Below are positions 22,978 to 34,408 of a DNA stretch of 64,000 nucleotides, one piece after another. The notes beneath the pieces are model-generated. The model did no database searches, was not told where the DNA came from, and saw only the letters and a program-made list of their open reading frames with translations. The translations under genes were made by a program, and so were the position numbers. Where the stretch lies: the NCBI GenBank assembly GCA_000497125.2, contig CM035316.1:882001-946000 (forward strand), written 5' to 3'. Within the stretch, counting starts at the first letter, position 1; each line of letters opens with the position of its first letter. The DNA is from Spironucleus salmonicida. Taxonomy: Eukaryota > Fornicata > Diplomonadida > Hexamitidae.

Positions 22978-23994
22978 TCACTTAATAAGAACGCCTAGCT
23001 TTTATACTTACTTTCTGTATTTATTTAAATCTTTAACACATTGTTACTTATTCTTCATTTTTCTATAAAGATCAACAACATCGGTTTCTCCAATAACTTC
23101 TGGTGCGTGCTTTGCTTCGTCAAAAATTAAATTAAGATCGTTCTTTAATAAATTTTATTCATTTTTTAATGATATAAGAACCTTCTATGCTCTATCAGAT
23201 TCTTTATTTAATGGCTTTTTAGCTATTGTTTAAGTTCTAATTTTTGTTTACTTTCCCAATGCTGGTGAATTTTCTTAAATAAGTTGAATTAGTTCTTGTG
23301 TAGCTTTTTCATTTTTCTTAAGTTTACTTTCGCTTTTCTTAAGATCAATCGATAATTGTTTGACCTATGTCAAAGCTATATCTAATTTCATTTATAAATC
23401 ATTTGCAGAAGATGATTTTTCTCTGAATAAAGATAACTACTCGCTATGCTCCTTTTCCGCTTTTAAATTTTAAGCCTATAATCTAAGTATTTCATTTTAC
23501 ATTGCTTGGTTCTCTTATTTTTAATTATTTAACTAATCTAGATATTAATTTGATTTTTCTTATTCAAATGTTAAAAGTTATGTTATTTAGCTTATCTAAA
23601 GTTAATATGCAGAATTAGATTAGTTTTTATTATTAAACATGGCTGTTTACGCCTTTTGCTCTTAACTATTAGAATGTTATTATGAGGTTTGTTAATCCTG
23701 ACTAAAATTATTATTAAAGTTATCTTATTAATATTAATTATTAACTTATTTCCATTAAGTATTAGTCTTATGCTAGTTCTACTATTATTATAAAATATTA
23801 TTATAACTAATAAAATTTTAACCTTAAAAATCAGGATCAGGAGTAGTTTCAGTACGAATTGATCTTTATCTTTAATTAAGGGATGGTGTTGTTTATGCAT
23901 TAACAGAAATTTATGGATTATGATAAGGACGAACAGACTAAGCATCTAAATTTGTATTAAAATTACAATTTTATAGTAGTGTTGCCAAAGCCAT
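22978..23994 (-). CDS. Gln/Asn-rich coiled-coil protein, 338 aa
   Basis: ATG 23992-23994 to TGA 22978-22980; the frame is full of TAA/TAG codons. The N-terminal 150 residues are low-complexity Gln/Asn-rich (long Q runs broken by N and S). A long heptad-bearing coiled coil follows (about 160-270), then a basic helix and a C-terminal domain containing YRKMKNKQQCVKDLNKYRKQ. Likely a cytoskeletal or basal-body scaffold (inference). No homologue is recognised. Confidence 0.72.
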
Positions 23995-24091
23995 TTTTGA
24001 AAATTTGAAAATGTACTATATTTATACGATATATTATTGGTATTATTGAAAAATTTCACAAAATTTCATCATAGATCAAATTATAAAATCC

Positions 24092-24943
24092 TCACTTAGT
24101 AGCAAAGCTAGTTTAGAAGCTACTCAAAATTATATCAGCTATTTTAATGAGGATATCAACATCCAAAAATGGAGTATGTGATGCTTATTCTATCATAACT
24201 ACATCCACTTCTTACGATAGTTTAATTTCTTTGAAGAATTTTACTGCTTACTTTGACTTCATCATGCAATCATTTTAGAAAATAATAAATTTGACTTTAT
24301 CAATTGGCTTACCATCTAATTAGTAATATAGATCATTATCTCGAAAATCGACCTGTTCATACTTTTCCCAAATATTGATTAATACATCATTGGAAAGTGA
24401 AAATATACTTTTCCAACTTTCACCAGCGGATACTTTAAAAATTCCATCTATGATGGGATTAAAATTCCAGGTTATCTCAGATCTACAACATGATCCCACT
24501 ATCTTGCGAAATTCACATTCCTCATATAATGAACATGATGGCGACATTGAAAAAAAATTCGATATAAGAAATTAACTAGAAAGCAAACAACCTATTTAGC
24601 AACCAATCCCATGTCCTACTATAGAAAACTATGACCACCCTAAATAATCTATAAGCTAAACAAACTCATCAACTAAAAGTGGCAATGTCAAATTCTCTGG
24701 AGATGCAGAGGAGAAATGACCTGGAAGATCAATAATTGCCAACCTAAATTGAGAATTTAGCCGATTTATTAATGGTGCATATATTTTCATTGAATGGAAA
24801 ATATCGGGAATAATTAGAATCTTTTGTCCATTAAGAGGGCCATCTTCAAATAAATTTAAAGAGCCAATACCAGGAAGCTGAGGGGCTGACAGGCCTGATT
24901 TTCTCATTTTGAGTGATGATGTGAGTGATAATAAATCGGTCAT
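24092..24943 (-). CDS. Alpha/beta hydrolase-fold protein, 283 aa, nucleophile Ser replaced
   Basis: ATG 24941-24943, chosen because CTTTCCACAAG directly precedes it (an upstream ATG at 25012 lacks that motif); TGA 24092-24094. The fold is clear: strand ILIIPDI, then LAIIDLPGHFSSAS (the D-x-PGHG-x-S turn), then the elbow SIVGHGIGCQIGC (about residue 111), and the His-bearing loop EQASHTPFLD near the C-terminus. The elbow normally reads G-x-S-x-G; here Ser is Gly. Activity is therefore unlikely or altered; candidates include a binding-only role. The gene is codon-poor in GC. Confidence 0.75.
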
Positions 24944-25103
24944 CTTGTGGAAAGGTAGTATATTACTTGCTCTTATATTATATCTAATCTTTACATTACA
25001 AAATAAAAACAAATTTATCAGATGTATTATTTAATTATAGTATTTGTGATTGTTATTATTATGCAATATAATAATAATTTAAATATAAATAATTATACTA
25101 AGA

Positions 25104-25397
25104 ATGGAATCATACTTCTAAAAATTTTATCGATAGGTTAAAGACTACTAGTAAGTTCGAGAAAATTATAAGAAGAACGAGGTGGATGAATTAGAAAGAA
25201 GTTCGAGAGCTTTTGTAGCTAGGCCTGAAGAAAGAAGGACTATATTAGTTAATTCCTACTATATAAGCGAAAACAAGCGATATCTACAAAGAAGAGCACA
25301 TTCATCATTTAATGGTATGAAGTAGAATATCACTTAAAGTAATTTGGTCCATCCTTAATTTGCTTCTAAATAGCTTTTTATAACAGATTTACAATGA
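25104..25397 (+). CDS. Hypothetical basic protein, 97 aa
   Basis: ATG 25104 to TGA 25395-25397. Rich in Lys/Arg/Glu/Gln/Tyr, with a helical N-terminus (FQKFYRQVKDYQQVRENYKK) and two Arg clusters. No domain. It is divergent from the alpha/beta hydrolase gene across an AT-rich 160-bp gap. Confidence 0.55.
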
Positions 25398-25549
25398 TTG
25401 ACTTGTCGATTGAATAATGGTTTATCTTTATATTCAGTTATAATTATACCCTGCTTTCCCTCCAGATACCAAGTACATTCTCCTTTTATAATGAATATAT
25501 ATTATTATACTGTATTATATATTTATTATCAAATTTCACTTTCGTAAAA

Positions 25550-26302
25550 ATGTCAAATAAGTTGTTTGAGGAACAAATTGATAAATTACAATATGAACTA
25601 TCAGCGGCATATGTCTAAATTGATGAACTATAAATAAAATTACAAGAATATATCGATAACTCTTCTGAAAGCAAAAAATAGGCTTTAATATCGAAGTCTT
25701 AAGTTCTGTCTAAGTCACAAGTCTTAGAGGAAAACATACAGCAAACGCAAAAACTAGAGGATAACATATTTGAAATGGAGCAGGTAATCATTTAGAAGGA
25801 CTAGACGATCTAAACCTAAACACAGGAATTAGAACTAAGAAGCCAAAAAATCCAGCTCTTAGAGTCTGCTATGGCATAGCAAAAAACAACTTTTTCTGCC
25901 CAAAAGACCGAACTGTACGCCGCGTAATCAGACTCTGAAAATCTCAAGATTTAGATAGCGACGCTGACACAAGAAAACGAGTTTTAACGGAGCCTGGTGG
26001 AAGATAAGGAAAAGGTCATTTAGGATTTATAGATAAAATTCCAAAAACCTTCGACGTCGGAAAAAGATATTTAGCATATTCAGGACGCATTTGCAGACAT
26101 ATCGACGTAAAAAATAATAGATGTAGCAAATTTTTCGACCTAGGTAGATATTGTAATCTGCAATGAAGATTTAGTTTCTACAAAAGTAGTAGACGCTAAT
26201 TTTGTGGGACGGCTGCAGAACGAAATCGCCGATCTTAACGAGCAAAGAACCCGGTGGATAGTGCAATAGTAGACTATTTCAGAAAAAGTAGACGAAAAAT
26301 GA
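25550..26302 (+). CDS. Coiled-coil protein, 250 aa
   Basis: ATG 25550 follows TTTCACTTTCGTAAAA; TGA 26300-26302. Nearly the whole length (about residues 5-175) is Gln/Glu/Leu coiled coil with heptads; then a short globular part (about 180-225) with alternating hydrophobics, and a final short helix. Glutamines are mostly TAG. Likely a structural or flagellar protein (inference). Confidence 0.7.
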
Positions 26303-26439
26303 AGAGAGTGATTTTACAATTCATAGTGTATCAATATTCGTTAAGATAATTGATAGATTTATTGATTATAATGAATAGTTAGGATAATTTAGTAAAGTAA
26401 GGAGCGAGGTAATATTATGCATCGCTACGTATTTTGGAA

Positions 26440-26974
26440 TAGCAGGGTGTGGTACACAGGATGGCGTGGGCCCAGCAGGGTGAAGAGTCCGAGCTGGCGT
26501 GTGCCCACCAGGGTGAAGAGTCCGAGCTGGCGGGGGCCCACCAGGGTGAACAGTCCGAGCTGGCGTGGGCCCAGCAGGGTGAACAGTCCGAGCTGGCGTG
26601 GGCCCAGCAGGGTGTGGTACACAGGATGGCGTGGGCCCAGCAGGGTGAAGAGTCCGAGCTGGCGTGGGCCCAGCAGGGTGTGGTACACAGGATGGCGTGG
26701 GCCCAGCAGGGTGAAGAGTCCGAGCTGGCGTGGGCCCACCAGGGTGAACAGTCCGAGCTGGCGTGGGCCCAGCAGGGTGTGGTACACAGGATGGCGTGGG
26801 CCCACCAGGGTGAAGACTCCGAGCTGGCGTGGGCCCAGCAGGGTGAACAGTCCGAGCTGGCGTGGGCCCACCAGGGTGAAGACTCCGAGCTGGCGTGGGC
26901 CCACCAGGGTGAACAGTCCGAGCTGGCGTGGGCCCAGCAGGGTGAACAGTCCGAGCTGGCGGGGGCCCACCGCT
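26440..26974. repeat. 33-bp GC-rich minisatellite array A (about 16 units)
   Basis: Tandem 33-bp units with a constant part GTGGGCCCA[G/C]CAGGGTG followed by one of two tails: A[A/G][C/G]A..AGTCCGAGCTGGC or TGTGGTACACAGGATGGC. Units vary at a few positions (CAG or CAC, GAACAG, GAAGAG or GAAGAC). Because 33 is a multiple of three and no unit contains TGA, TAA or TAG in some frames, long open frames exist on both strands, but none has an ATG in proper context. Strikingly GC-rich against its surroundings. Related array B lies at 33439-34408 in mirror orientation. Confidence 0.92.
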
Positions 26975-27131
26975 GTAATAAAATTTGTGCAAAAGCCAAT
27001 ATAAACATCACATCTAAGTATCTTCGTTTTGAGTAGCAGGGAGTGGTTTGCATGAGAAGTTATTGCACTGTTCACCTAAGCTATGCTTAGAAAAGTATTG
27101 CAAGGAAATTGGGGATCTGCGAACCCTATCA

Positions 27132-27371
27132 ATGCTGTCCCTACCAGCCATCGTATCGGACCATAATGAAACGTTTCCAGGCCACATTACACTAACAAAT
27201 AATGAAATGATTGTGCAGCGGGAGGCACGCATACTGACTGTACTAGCCGAGGATGTGAGGCCAACTCTCACCTCCTTGCTAGCGCATGATACTGATGGGC
27301 AGGTGGTCGAGTGCTTACTAGACCGCCAAAATATGTTGAAATATCGTGTATTTGCTGCTTAAAACTAGTGA
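27132..27371 (+). CDS. Hypothetical protein, 79 aa (5' end uncertain; left-arm copy)
   Basis: The frame is open from 27033 to TGA 27369-27371. The first ATG is 27132, but the protein-like region (Cys/Leu/Lys-rich helices) begins about 27048, close to the minisatellite edge. The original gene may therefore have lost its 5' end there. C-terminal half is helical: ...VQREARILTVLAEDVR... No domain recognised. Mirror copy at 33040-33279. Confidence 0.5.
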
Positions 27372-27477
27372 AGTATTCAGTGATGAAGTCTTTAAGATAG
27401 TTAAATATAGCTATATCCGTATTTAATATAAATACTTAAATGTCCGCTGGCTATAAATTATAAAACTAGGTGCTCAT

Positions 27478-27888
27478 TCAGAATTCACTATCCTGCTCAC
27501 AATCAGGATGATAATCTAAGACTTATAATATATCTGCCTCCATCTTGTGTAGGTTAGCAATTGGTATTCTTGTTACCGAACATACTGCAGTATCAAGAGA
27601 AACCTCTCCGCCTTTCTCACATTCCGCTTTCGCAGAAAGGTAAAAGCAGGCAATTAGAGAAGTTCTCCAGGACTTTAATGTGAACTAATGTTACGTGGCC
27701 AATTTCCCCATAAGGTGCATTGTCTCGCAAATAACCTCATCATCTAGGTTTGTGGCATCGATGAGCTCGTTAAGCAACGTGCGAATCTGTGCGACGGATG
27801 GAATATATGCAACTGCACTAACCATAGATTGAGGCATGGTAGATTTAGTTCCAATATTATTTTTAACCAAAAGGTAAATTGTGTTCAT
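27478..27888 (-). CDS. Cyclin-like (Pho80/cyclin-Y type) protein, 136 aa (left-arm copy)
   Basis: ATG 27886-27888 to TGA 27478-27480. It reads as a single cyclin fold: a helix with YIPSVAQIRTLLNELIDATN, then FTLKSWRTSLIACFYLSAK (position of the helix with the conserved Lys), then IANLHKMEADILQVLDYHPD matching the family pattern of E-N-x-L-E-x-x-F-L-x-x-L-x-F. Short for a cyclin, like Pho80-type proteins. It would bind a CDK (family knowledge). Mirror copy at 32523-32933. Confidence 0.6.
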
Positions 27889-28201
27889 TTTTGGACAGGT
27901 TAAATTACAGATAACGAATTTTAATACATATAATTAGTAATTAACTGACTGGAATTTCTACGAGTTTTTATCTCAAAATACTTGGCGATTATACTAAAAT
28001 AATCATCAAGTTAAAACCTTAGAAACAAGAAACTTTCTTGAAAACACAATACACGGATCAACACGCCCAGTAAAACATGTGACGTCAGGCAAACGGCATA
28101 GATACTATAAAGCTGTTTGCGATTACAACCGGCTATTTGAAACGTATAACATTCTGGTACAGCAAGTAATGCGAACCCTACTCTAGTCTACATTTTTAGG
28201 A
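27889..28201. other. Divergent intergenic region in duplication arm
   Basis: 313 bp between the cyclin-like and Cys-motif genes. The left third is AT-rich (promoter of the cyclin-like gene); the right part is more balanced, containing GTGACGTCAGGCAAACGG, where TGACGTCA is a perfect 8-bp palindrome (CRE/ATF-like half sites). I see no ORF. The mirror copy is 32210-32522. Confidence 0.4.
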
Positions 28202-28789
28202 ATGAACTCGCCGCTTTTTTCGCCATATGCAGGATCTCCTGATGTTCATGAAGTACAATCTATTTTACCCATTGGTAAAGTGATATCATAACCATTTTCG
28301 CCATTGTAGTTCTCATTTTTTCATGACACAACTTCCTGTGCATAGACGCCTTAGGAATAGGTAAAAGTCGTACATCAGACACCAGAAGGATTTATTCCGT
28401 ACTATTCCGAAGATGCAGCAACAATTTTTTAGCAGCGATAGGCTTTCCTCCGGAGTCTTAAGTATTTTTCGCGACTGGTGGACGGTAGAGCATAGAAGAC
28501 TACACCAAATCTAGCGCGAGGTTTATTCTGCTGCTCACGAGAATGCTGTAGTCTTATTTTAGATGGTGGGAATCGTAGTCCATATTGCTGTAAGCCATGT
28601 CAAGTCAGAGAATAAAATATGCGGCAAGCTAGAGTTAAAGCCCGCGGTGAGCTGATAGAGCGGAAGCGATGTCTGTTTCAATTTCTTGTAGACTTGAAAG
28701 AGACCGACTTCGAACGTGGGCGACTAGTTTAGTTAGTTGGAGCATATCTGGCTGAATATCAAAAGAACTTTGGAGAAGGTTGGGAGTGA
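28202..28789 (+). CDS. Hypothetical protein with Cys cluster, 195 aa (left-arm copy)
   Basis: ATG 28202 follows ACATTTTTAGGA; TGA 28787-28789. N-terminal 60 residues are Ser/Pro/Phe-rich and probably disordered. A Cys-rich block (about 110-137: CCSREC..CC...CC.PC) could bind zinc. The C-terminus is a basic then acidic helix (...FLVDLKETDFERGRLVQ..). No known family; mirror copy at 31622-32209. Confidence 0.6.
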
Positions 28790-28806
28790 ATGTTCACAAT
28801 AGACAC

Positions 28807-29061
28807 TCACTATTATCCCATCCACTGGATGATTTTCCAACACGCATCTATGGTTTCTTCTGGTTGAATATCACCATTGACATATGCCTGATCTAGTTTT
28901 GCTTGAAGAACCTAAAGCCTGGATTTCATGTGTTTGTTCTCAGCAGAACATTCTGCCTGCACCTGTCTAGATTTTTATAATTCCATTGTGCGCACAGCTA
29001 GTAGTTTCTCTAGATTTTCAACATGTTTCAGCAGGGCCTTATCAGTTCCGAGTTTGTTCAT
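28807..29061 (-). CDS. Short coiled-coil protein, 84 aa (left-arm copy)
   Basis: ATG 29059-29061 to TGA 28807-28809. N-terminal coiled coil (ALLKHVENLEKLLAVRTMEL...) and a Trp-rich C-terminus (CWKIIQWMG). Preceded by TTTCTCACTCCACTTCAAAT, the start motif, only 25 bp after the CHY gene's stop. Mirror copy at 31350-31604. Confidence 0.6.
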
Positions 29062-29086
29062 ATTTGAAGTGGAGTGAGAAATTTGA

Positions 29087-29515
29087 TCAATCACTGACTT
29101 CGTCTAGAAGGTCATATATATCTACGCCAGCATCCCCTTTAAAGATCCTCTCTTCCATCATTCTTTATCTCCTCTCTTCCTTATTGTGATCTCTCTCATC
29201 TCTGATTAGGTCGTTTTGGTCCACCCCGTCCATTGCCTAGATAGCAAATGCTACTTCCTATCCCTCACGTCCATCTGCGGCTTCAATAAACCATTAATTA
29301 TCACATCTAGGGCAAAAGCCATCTGCTTCTTAATCAAACCCATCTCTAAAATCAATTCGGAAAGTTTTCTTACATTTTTTACATATAAGTACTAATTCTG
29401 GTGATTTTTCTATAGGATGATCTTATGTTTCAGCATGACATTATGCACAATCATACCAACGCTTGCAACAACGTGCATAAGCTTAAGTTTATACATTAGG
29501 AACATGCTTGCACAT
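29087..29515 (-). CDS. CHY zinc-finger protein, 142 aa (intact copy)
   Basis: ATG 29513-29515 to TGA 29087-29089. The Cys/His pattern CKH...ARCCKRWYDCAQCHAE...H...LICKKCKKTF...CPRC is the CHY-type zinc finger, with its three zinc-site layout. A charged C-terminal tail (RDERDHNKEERR...) follows. CHY proteins include Hot13 and RING-CHY E3 enzymes; no RING is present here. The gene straddles the junction of the left duplication arm (C-terminal half) and unique core DNA (zinc finger). Confidence 0.82.
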
Positions 29516-29557
29516 TATAAATTTTGAGGAAAGAAAATATATAGATAATATAAAATA

Positions 29558-29860
29558 TCATGTGTTTTATTTGCTTTTGAAGCTACATTTACAGCATTCA
29601 AAGAAAACAGTTTAACCTTCGTCTGCACTACGCATTTATCTTGCTTCAAAAAATGCTTTTTCATGACCACATTTTTCACAAATCTCGTCAATAACAGGTC
29701 GAGTTTCACTTTAGATGATAATAGCAGCAGATTGTTAAGTAATAGTTTTTTCAGATGTAATTTATTGAGCACTATATACAATTTAATTGAAACAACATGG
29801 GCATTGTGCAGAAGATGCAGAAACAGTAAGCAATGTGCCACATAACTCGCAGAAGTTCAT
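29558..29860 (-). CDS. RPA12: RNA polymerase I subunit RPA12-like, 100 aa
   Basis: ATG 29858-29860 to TGA 29558-29560. The N-terminal zinc ribbon (NFCELCG...QCPCC) and C-terminal TFIIS-like zinc ribbon (CEKCGHEKAFF..RQMRSADEGQTVFFECCKC) with the invariant Arg-Ser-Ala-Asp-Glu-Gly motif mark the Pol I cleavage subunit RPA12 (ZNRD1). Length fits the family (about 110-125 aa). The DE pair needed for transcript cleavage is retained. Confidence 0.92.
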
Positions 29861-29914
29861 TATTTGACAAGAAGTGAAAATATAAAATATTAATTATTAT
29901 ATAAAATCATTTTC

Positions 29915-30520
29915 TCAGCAACATCCTTTTTTAGACTAATTATCCACAATTACTTAATTTGTTGTACTTACTGTTTGAGGTATAAATTGTTTCCCAGCTG
30001 CATTATTTTCTAATATTTCTCCCTATTTAGCAATTAACTTTTCACAAACAATTTTAAATGCTTTTTCAATATTTTCTCCTGATTTTGCAGATGTCTCTAA
30101 GAAACTAAAATTATTCGCCTATGCAAATGTTTCTCCTTAGGAAGTTTAAATTTAATGCTCTAAGTCGCATTTATTTCCAATAACTATAATTTCAGCATCT
30201 GAAGCAACATTTTTAACTGTCTCAATCCAGTTAGGCAGAGAATCGAAAGAAGCTTCTGAGGATACATCATATACTAGTAAAACTCCATGAGCTCCTTTAA
30301 AATATACTGTAGAAATAGAGCGATAACGCTCTTCACCGGCAGTATCCCAAAGCTATAATGTTACTTAATTATTATCTATTTATATTTCTTTAGTGTAAAA
30401 GTCAACTCCAATAGTAGCATTATGAACATTAGAGAAATCTAAACCACGATATCTGTCAAGAAGCATAGATTTTCCAACTGCTTGTTCTCCTACAACAACA
30501 AATTTAAATAGATACTTCAT
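29915..30520 (-). CDS. Rab-family small GTPase, 201 aa
   Basis: ATG 30518-30520 to TGA 29915-29917. All GTPase motifs are present: P-loop GEQAVGKS, switch I with ATIGVDF, WDTAGEERY, NKCD and ETSAK. The C-terminus ends SKKGCC, a double-cysteine geranylgeranylation signal. It controls vesicle docking or fusion on an endomembrane compartment (family knowledge); subclass not clear, closest by eye to Rab6/Rab21-like. AT-rich codon use. Confidence 0.93.
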
Positions 30521-30644
30521 TTTGATTTATATAGGAATGAATTTAATTATTTTATTATATATTTAAACTGATATTAGACATAAACTTCCTAAATATTAAA
30601 CACTAATATTATGTATTTATAAATAGATATTTATGAAATTCAAA

Positions 30645-31130
30645 ATGTCATCTTTTTCTTCTGATTTTGAGGATGCAGCGTATTCTCTACCATTTGATGC
30701 AGCAATTTTACAAATTCCTCCTATACCACACCCTTTACACTCTGTTTCAGCGCCGTTTTAGCTTTTAGGCAATACTACATCGTATACATCATAAACCTCA
30801 CACTCAAACTCTCTACAAAAAATTTGTAAAAATTACATTCGTGGAGGGTGTAATGTAGCAGACTGCAAGTTTTTTCATCCATCACCAATCGAACTGATTG
30901 TTCATGCTTAAGAAATTGCAAACATATACACTTAAAAATATGGTAAAATTGAAATTTGTAAAGATTATTTAAATGGGAAATGTGATAGATTTCAGTGTAA
31001 GTATAAGCACTGTGATGACTATTGGAAAGAGTAAATTGATAGATTTAATTCGATTGGAGAACATGTCCTGACGAGTTAAAGTGGTAAATTTAAAATAAGT
31101 AGTCAACCTAGTTAAGGGGATTAAAAGTGA
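30645..31130 (+). CDS. CCCH-type zinc-finger protein, 161 aa
   Basis: ATG 30645 to TGA 31128-31130. Two tandem CCCH fingers, both C-x7-C-x4-C-x3-H (CKNYIRGGCNVADCKFFH at about 76-93, CKDYLNGKCDRFQCKYKH at about 118-135), the spacing of muscleblind/U2AF35-like RNA binders. The N-terminus is Ser/Pro-rich. Probably an RNA-binding regulator (inference). Divergent from the Rab gene. Confidence 0.85.
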
Positions 31131-31168
31131 TTTGAATCAGTTTATATTAGTTTTAAAAAATTATACTA

Positions 31169-31324
31169 ATCTAGGCAATGGACGGGGTGGACCAAAACGA
31201 CCTAATCAGAGATGAGAGAGATCACAATAAGGAAGAGAGGAGATAAAGAATGATGGAAGAGAGGATCTTTAAAGGGGATGCTGGCGTAGATATATATGAC
31301 CTTCTAGACGAAGTCAGTGATTGA
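31169..31324 (+). pseudogene. Truncated 3' half of the CHY zinc-finger gene
   Basis: Copy of the last 156 bp of the gene at 29087-29515, ending at the same TGA (31322-31324). All zinc ligands are missing because the duplication breakpoint lies just upstream. An in-frame ATG at 31178 would allow a 48-aa charged peptide, but there is no promoter-like start motif. Confidence 0.85.
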
Positions 31325-31349
31325 TCAAATTTCTCACTCCACTTCAAAT

Positions 31350-31604
31350 ATGAACAAACTCGGAACTGATAAGGCCCTGCTGAAACATGTTGAAAATCTA
31401 GAGAAACTACTAGCTGTGCGCACAATGGAATTATAAAAATCTAGACAGGTGCAGGCAGAATGTTCTGCTGAGAACAAACACATGAAATCCAGGCTTTAGG
31501 TTCTTCAAGCAAAACTAGATCAGGCATATGTCAATGGTGATATTCAACCAGAAGAAACCATAGATGCGTGTTGGAAAATCATCCAGTGGATGGGATAATA
31601 GTGA
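31350..31604 (+). CDS. Short coiled-coil protein, 84 aa (right-arm copy)
   Basis: Mirror copy of 28807-29061 with identical reading frame; TGA 31602-31604. Its local upstream motif is retained. Confidence 0.58.
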
Positions 31605-31621
31605 GTGTCTATTGTGAACAT

Positions 31622-32209
31622 TCACTCCCAACCTTCTCCAAAGTTCTTTTGATATTCAGCCAGATATGCTCCAACTAACTAAACTAGTCGCCCACGTTCG
31701 AAGTCGGTCTCTTTCAAGTCTACAAGAAATTGAAACAGACATCGCTTCCGCTCTATCAGCTCACCGCGGGCTTTAACTCTAGCTTGCCGCATATTTTATT
31801 CTCTGACTTGACATGGCTTACAGCAATATGGACTACGATTCCCACCATCTAAAATAAGACTACAGCATTCTCGTGAGCAGCAGAATAAACCTCGCGCTAG
31901 ATTTGGTGTAGTCTTCTATGCTCTACCGTCCACCAGTCGCGAAAAATACTTAAGACTCCGGAGGAAAGCCTATCGCTGCTAAAAAATTGTTGCTGCATCT
32001 TCGGAATAGTACGGAATAAATCCTTCTGGTGTCTGATGTACGACTTTTACCTATTCCTAAGGCGTCTATGCACAGGAAGTTGTGTCATGAAAAAATGAGA
32101 ACTACAATGGCGAAAATGGTTATGATATCACTTTACCAATGGGTAAAATAGATTGTACTTCATGAACATCAGGAGATCCTGCATATGGCGAAAAAAGCGG
32201 CGAGTTCAT
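31622..32209 (-). CDS. Hypothetical protein with Cys cluster, 195 aa (right-arm copy)
   Basis: Mirror copy of 28202-28789; same start context and stop. It converges on the 84-aa gene, with 17 bp between the stops. Confidence 0.58.
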
Positions 32210-32522
32210 TCCTAAAAATGTAGACTAGAGTAGGGTTCGCATTACTTGCTGTACCAGAATGCTATACGTTTCAAATAGCCGGTTGTAATCGCAAACAGCT
32301 TTATAGTATCTATGCCGTTTGCCTGACGTCACATGTTTTACTGGGCGTGTTGATCCGTGTATTGTGTTTTCAAGAAAGTTTCTTGTTTCTAAGGTTTTAA
32401 CTTGATGATTATTTTAGTATAATCGCCAAGTATTTTGAGATAAAAACTCGTAGAAATTCCAGTCAGTTAATTACTAATTATATGTATTAAAATTCGTTAT
32501 CTGTAATTTAACCTGTCCAAAA

Positions 32523-32933
32523 ATGAACACAATTTACCTTTTGGTTAAAAATAATATTGGAACTAAATCTACCATGCCTCAATCTATGGTTAGTGCAGTT
32601 GCATATATTCCATCCGTCGCACAGATTCGCACGTTGCTTAACGAGCTCATCGATGCCACAAACCTAGATGATGAGGTTATTTGCGAGACAATGCACCTTA
32701 TGGGGAAATTGGCCACGTAACATTAGTTCACATTAAAGTCCTGGAGAACTTCTCTAATTGCCTGCTTTTACCTTTCTGCGAAAGCGGAATGTGAGAAAGG
32801 CGGAGAGGTTTCTCTTGATACTGCAGTATGTTCGGTAACAAGAATACCAATTGCTAACCTACACAAGATGGAGGCAGATATATTATAAGTCTTAGATTAT
32901 CATCCTGATTGTGAGCAGGATAGTGAATTCTGA
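32523..32933 (+). CDS. Cyclin-like protein, 136 aa (right-arm copy)
   Basis: Mirror copy of 27478-27888, ATG 32523 to TGA 32931-32933. See that entry for domain evidence. Confidence 0.58.
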
Positions 32934-33039
32934 ATGAGCACCTAGTTTTATAATTTATAGCCAGCGGACATTTAAGTATTTATATTAAATACGGATATAG
33001 CTATATTTAACTATCTTAAAGACTTCATCACTGAATACT

Positions 33040-33279
33040 TCACTAGTTTTAAGCAGCAAATACACGATATTTCAACATATTTTGGCGGTCTAGTAAGCAC
33101 TCGACCACCTGCCCATCAGTATCATGCGCTAGCAAGGAGGTGAGAGTTGGCCTCACATCCTCGGCTAGTACAGTCAGTATGCGTGCCTCCCGCTGCACAA
33201 TCATTTCATTATTTGTTAGTGTAATGTGGCCTGGAAACGTTTCATTATGGTCCGATACGATGGCTGGTAGGGACAGCAT
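33040..33279 (-). CDS. Hypothetical protein, 79 aa (right-arm copy, 5' end uncertain)
   Basis: Mirror copy of 27132-27371. Protein-like sequence extends upstream toward the minisatellite without an ATG, as in the left arm. Confidence 0.48.
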
Positions 33280-33438
33280 TGATAGGGTTCGCAGATCCCC
33301 AATTTCCTTGCAATACTTTTCTAAGCATAGCTTAGGTGAACAGTGCAATAACTTCTCATGCAAACCACTCCCTGCTACTCAAAACGAAGATACTTAGATG
33401 TGATGTTTATATTGGCTTTTGCACAAATTTTATTACAG

Positions 33439-34408
<970 letters not shown>

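Larger units (their letters stand above)
26938..29242. repeat. Left arm of inverted duplication II (2305 bp)
   Basis: Reverse complement of 31169-33473; positions sum to 60411 throughout, so there are no net indels. It agrees wherever compared. The inner end falls inside the CHY zinc-finger gene, which is intact here. The outer end falls one unit into the minisatellite, after which arrays A and B diverge. Confidence 0.93.

Noticed and set aside
31605-32522. A long plus-strand frame from ATG at about 31813 to the cyclin-like start
   Set aside because: It ends exactly over the next gene's ATG and becomes unlike protein; the antisense 195-aa gene fits the start motif and codon use better.
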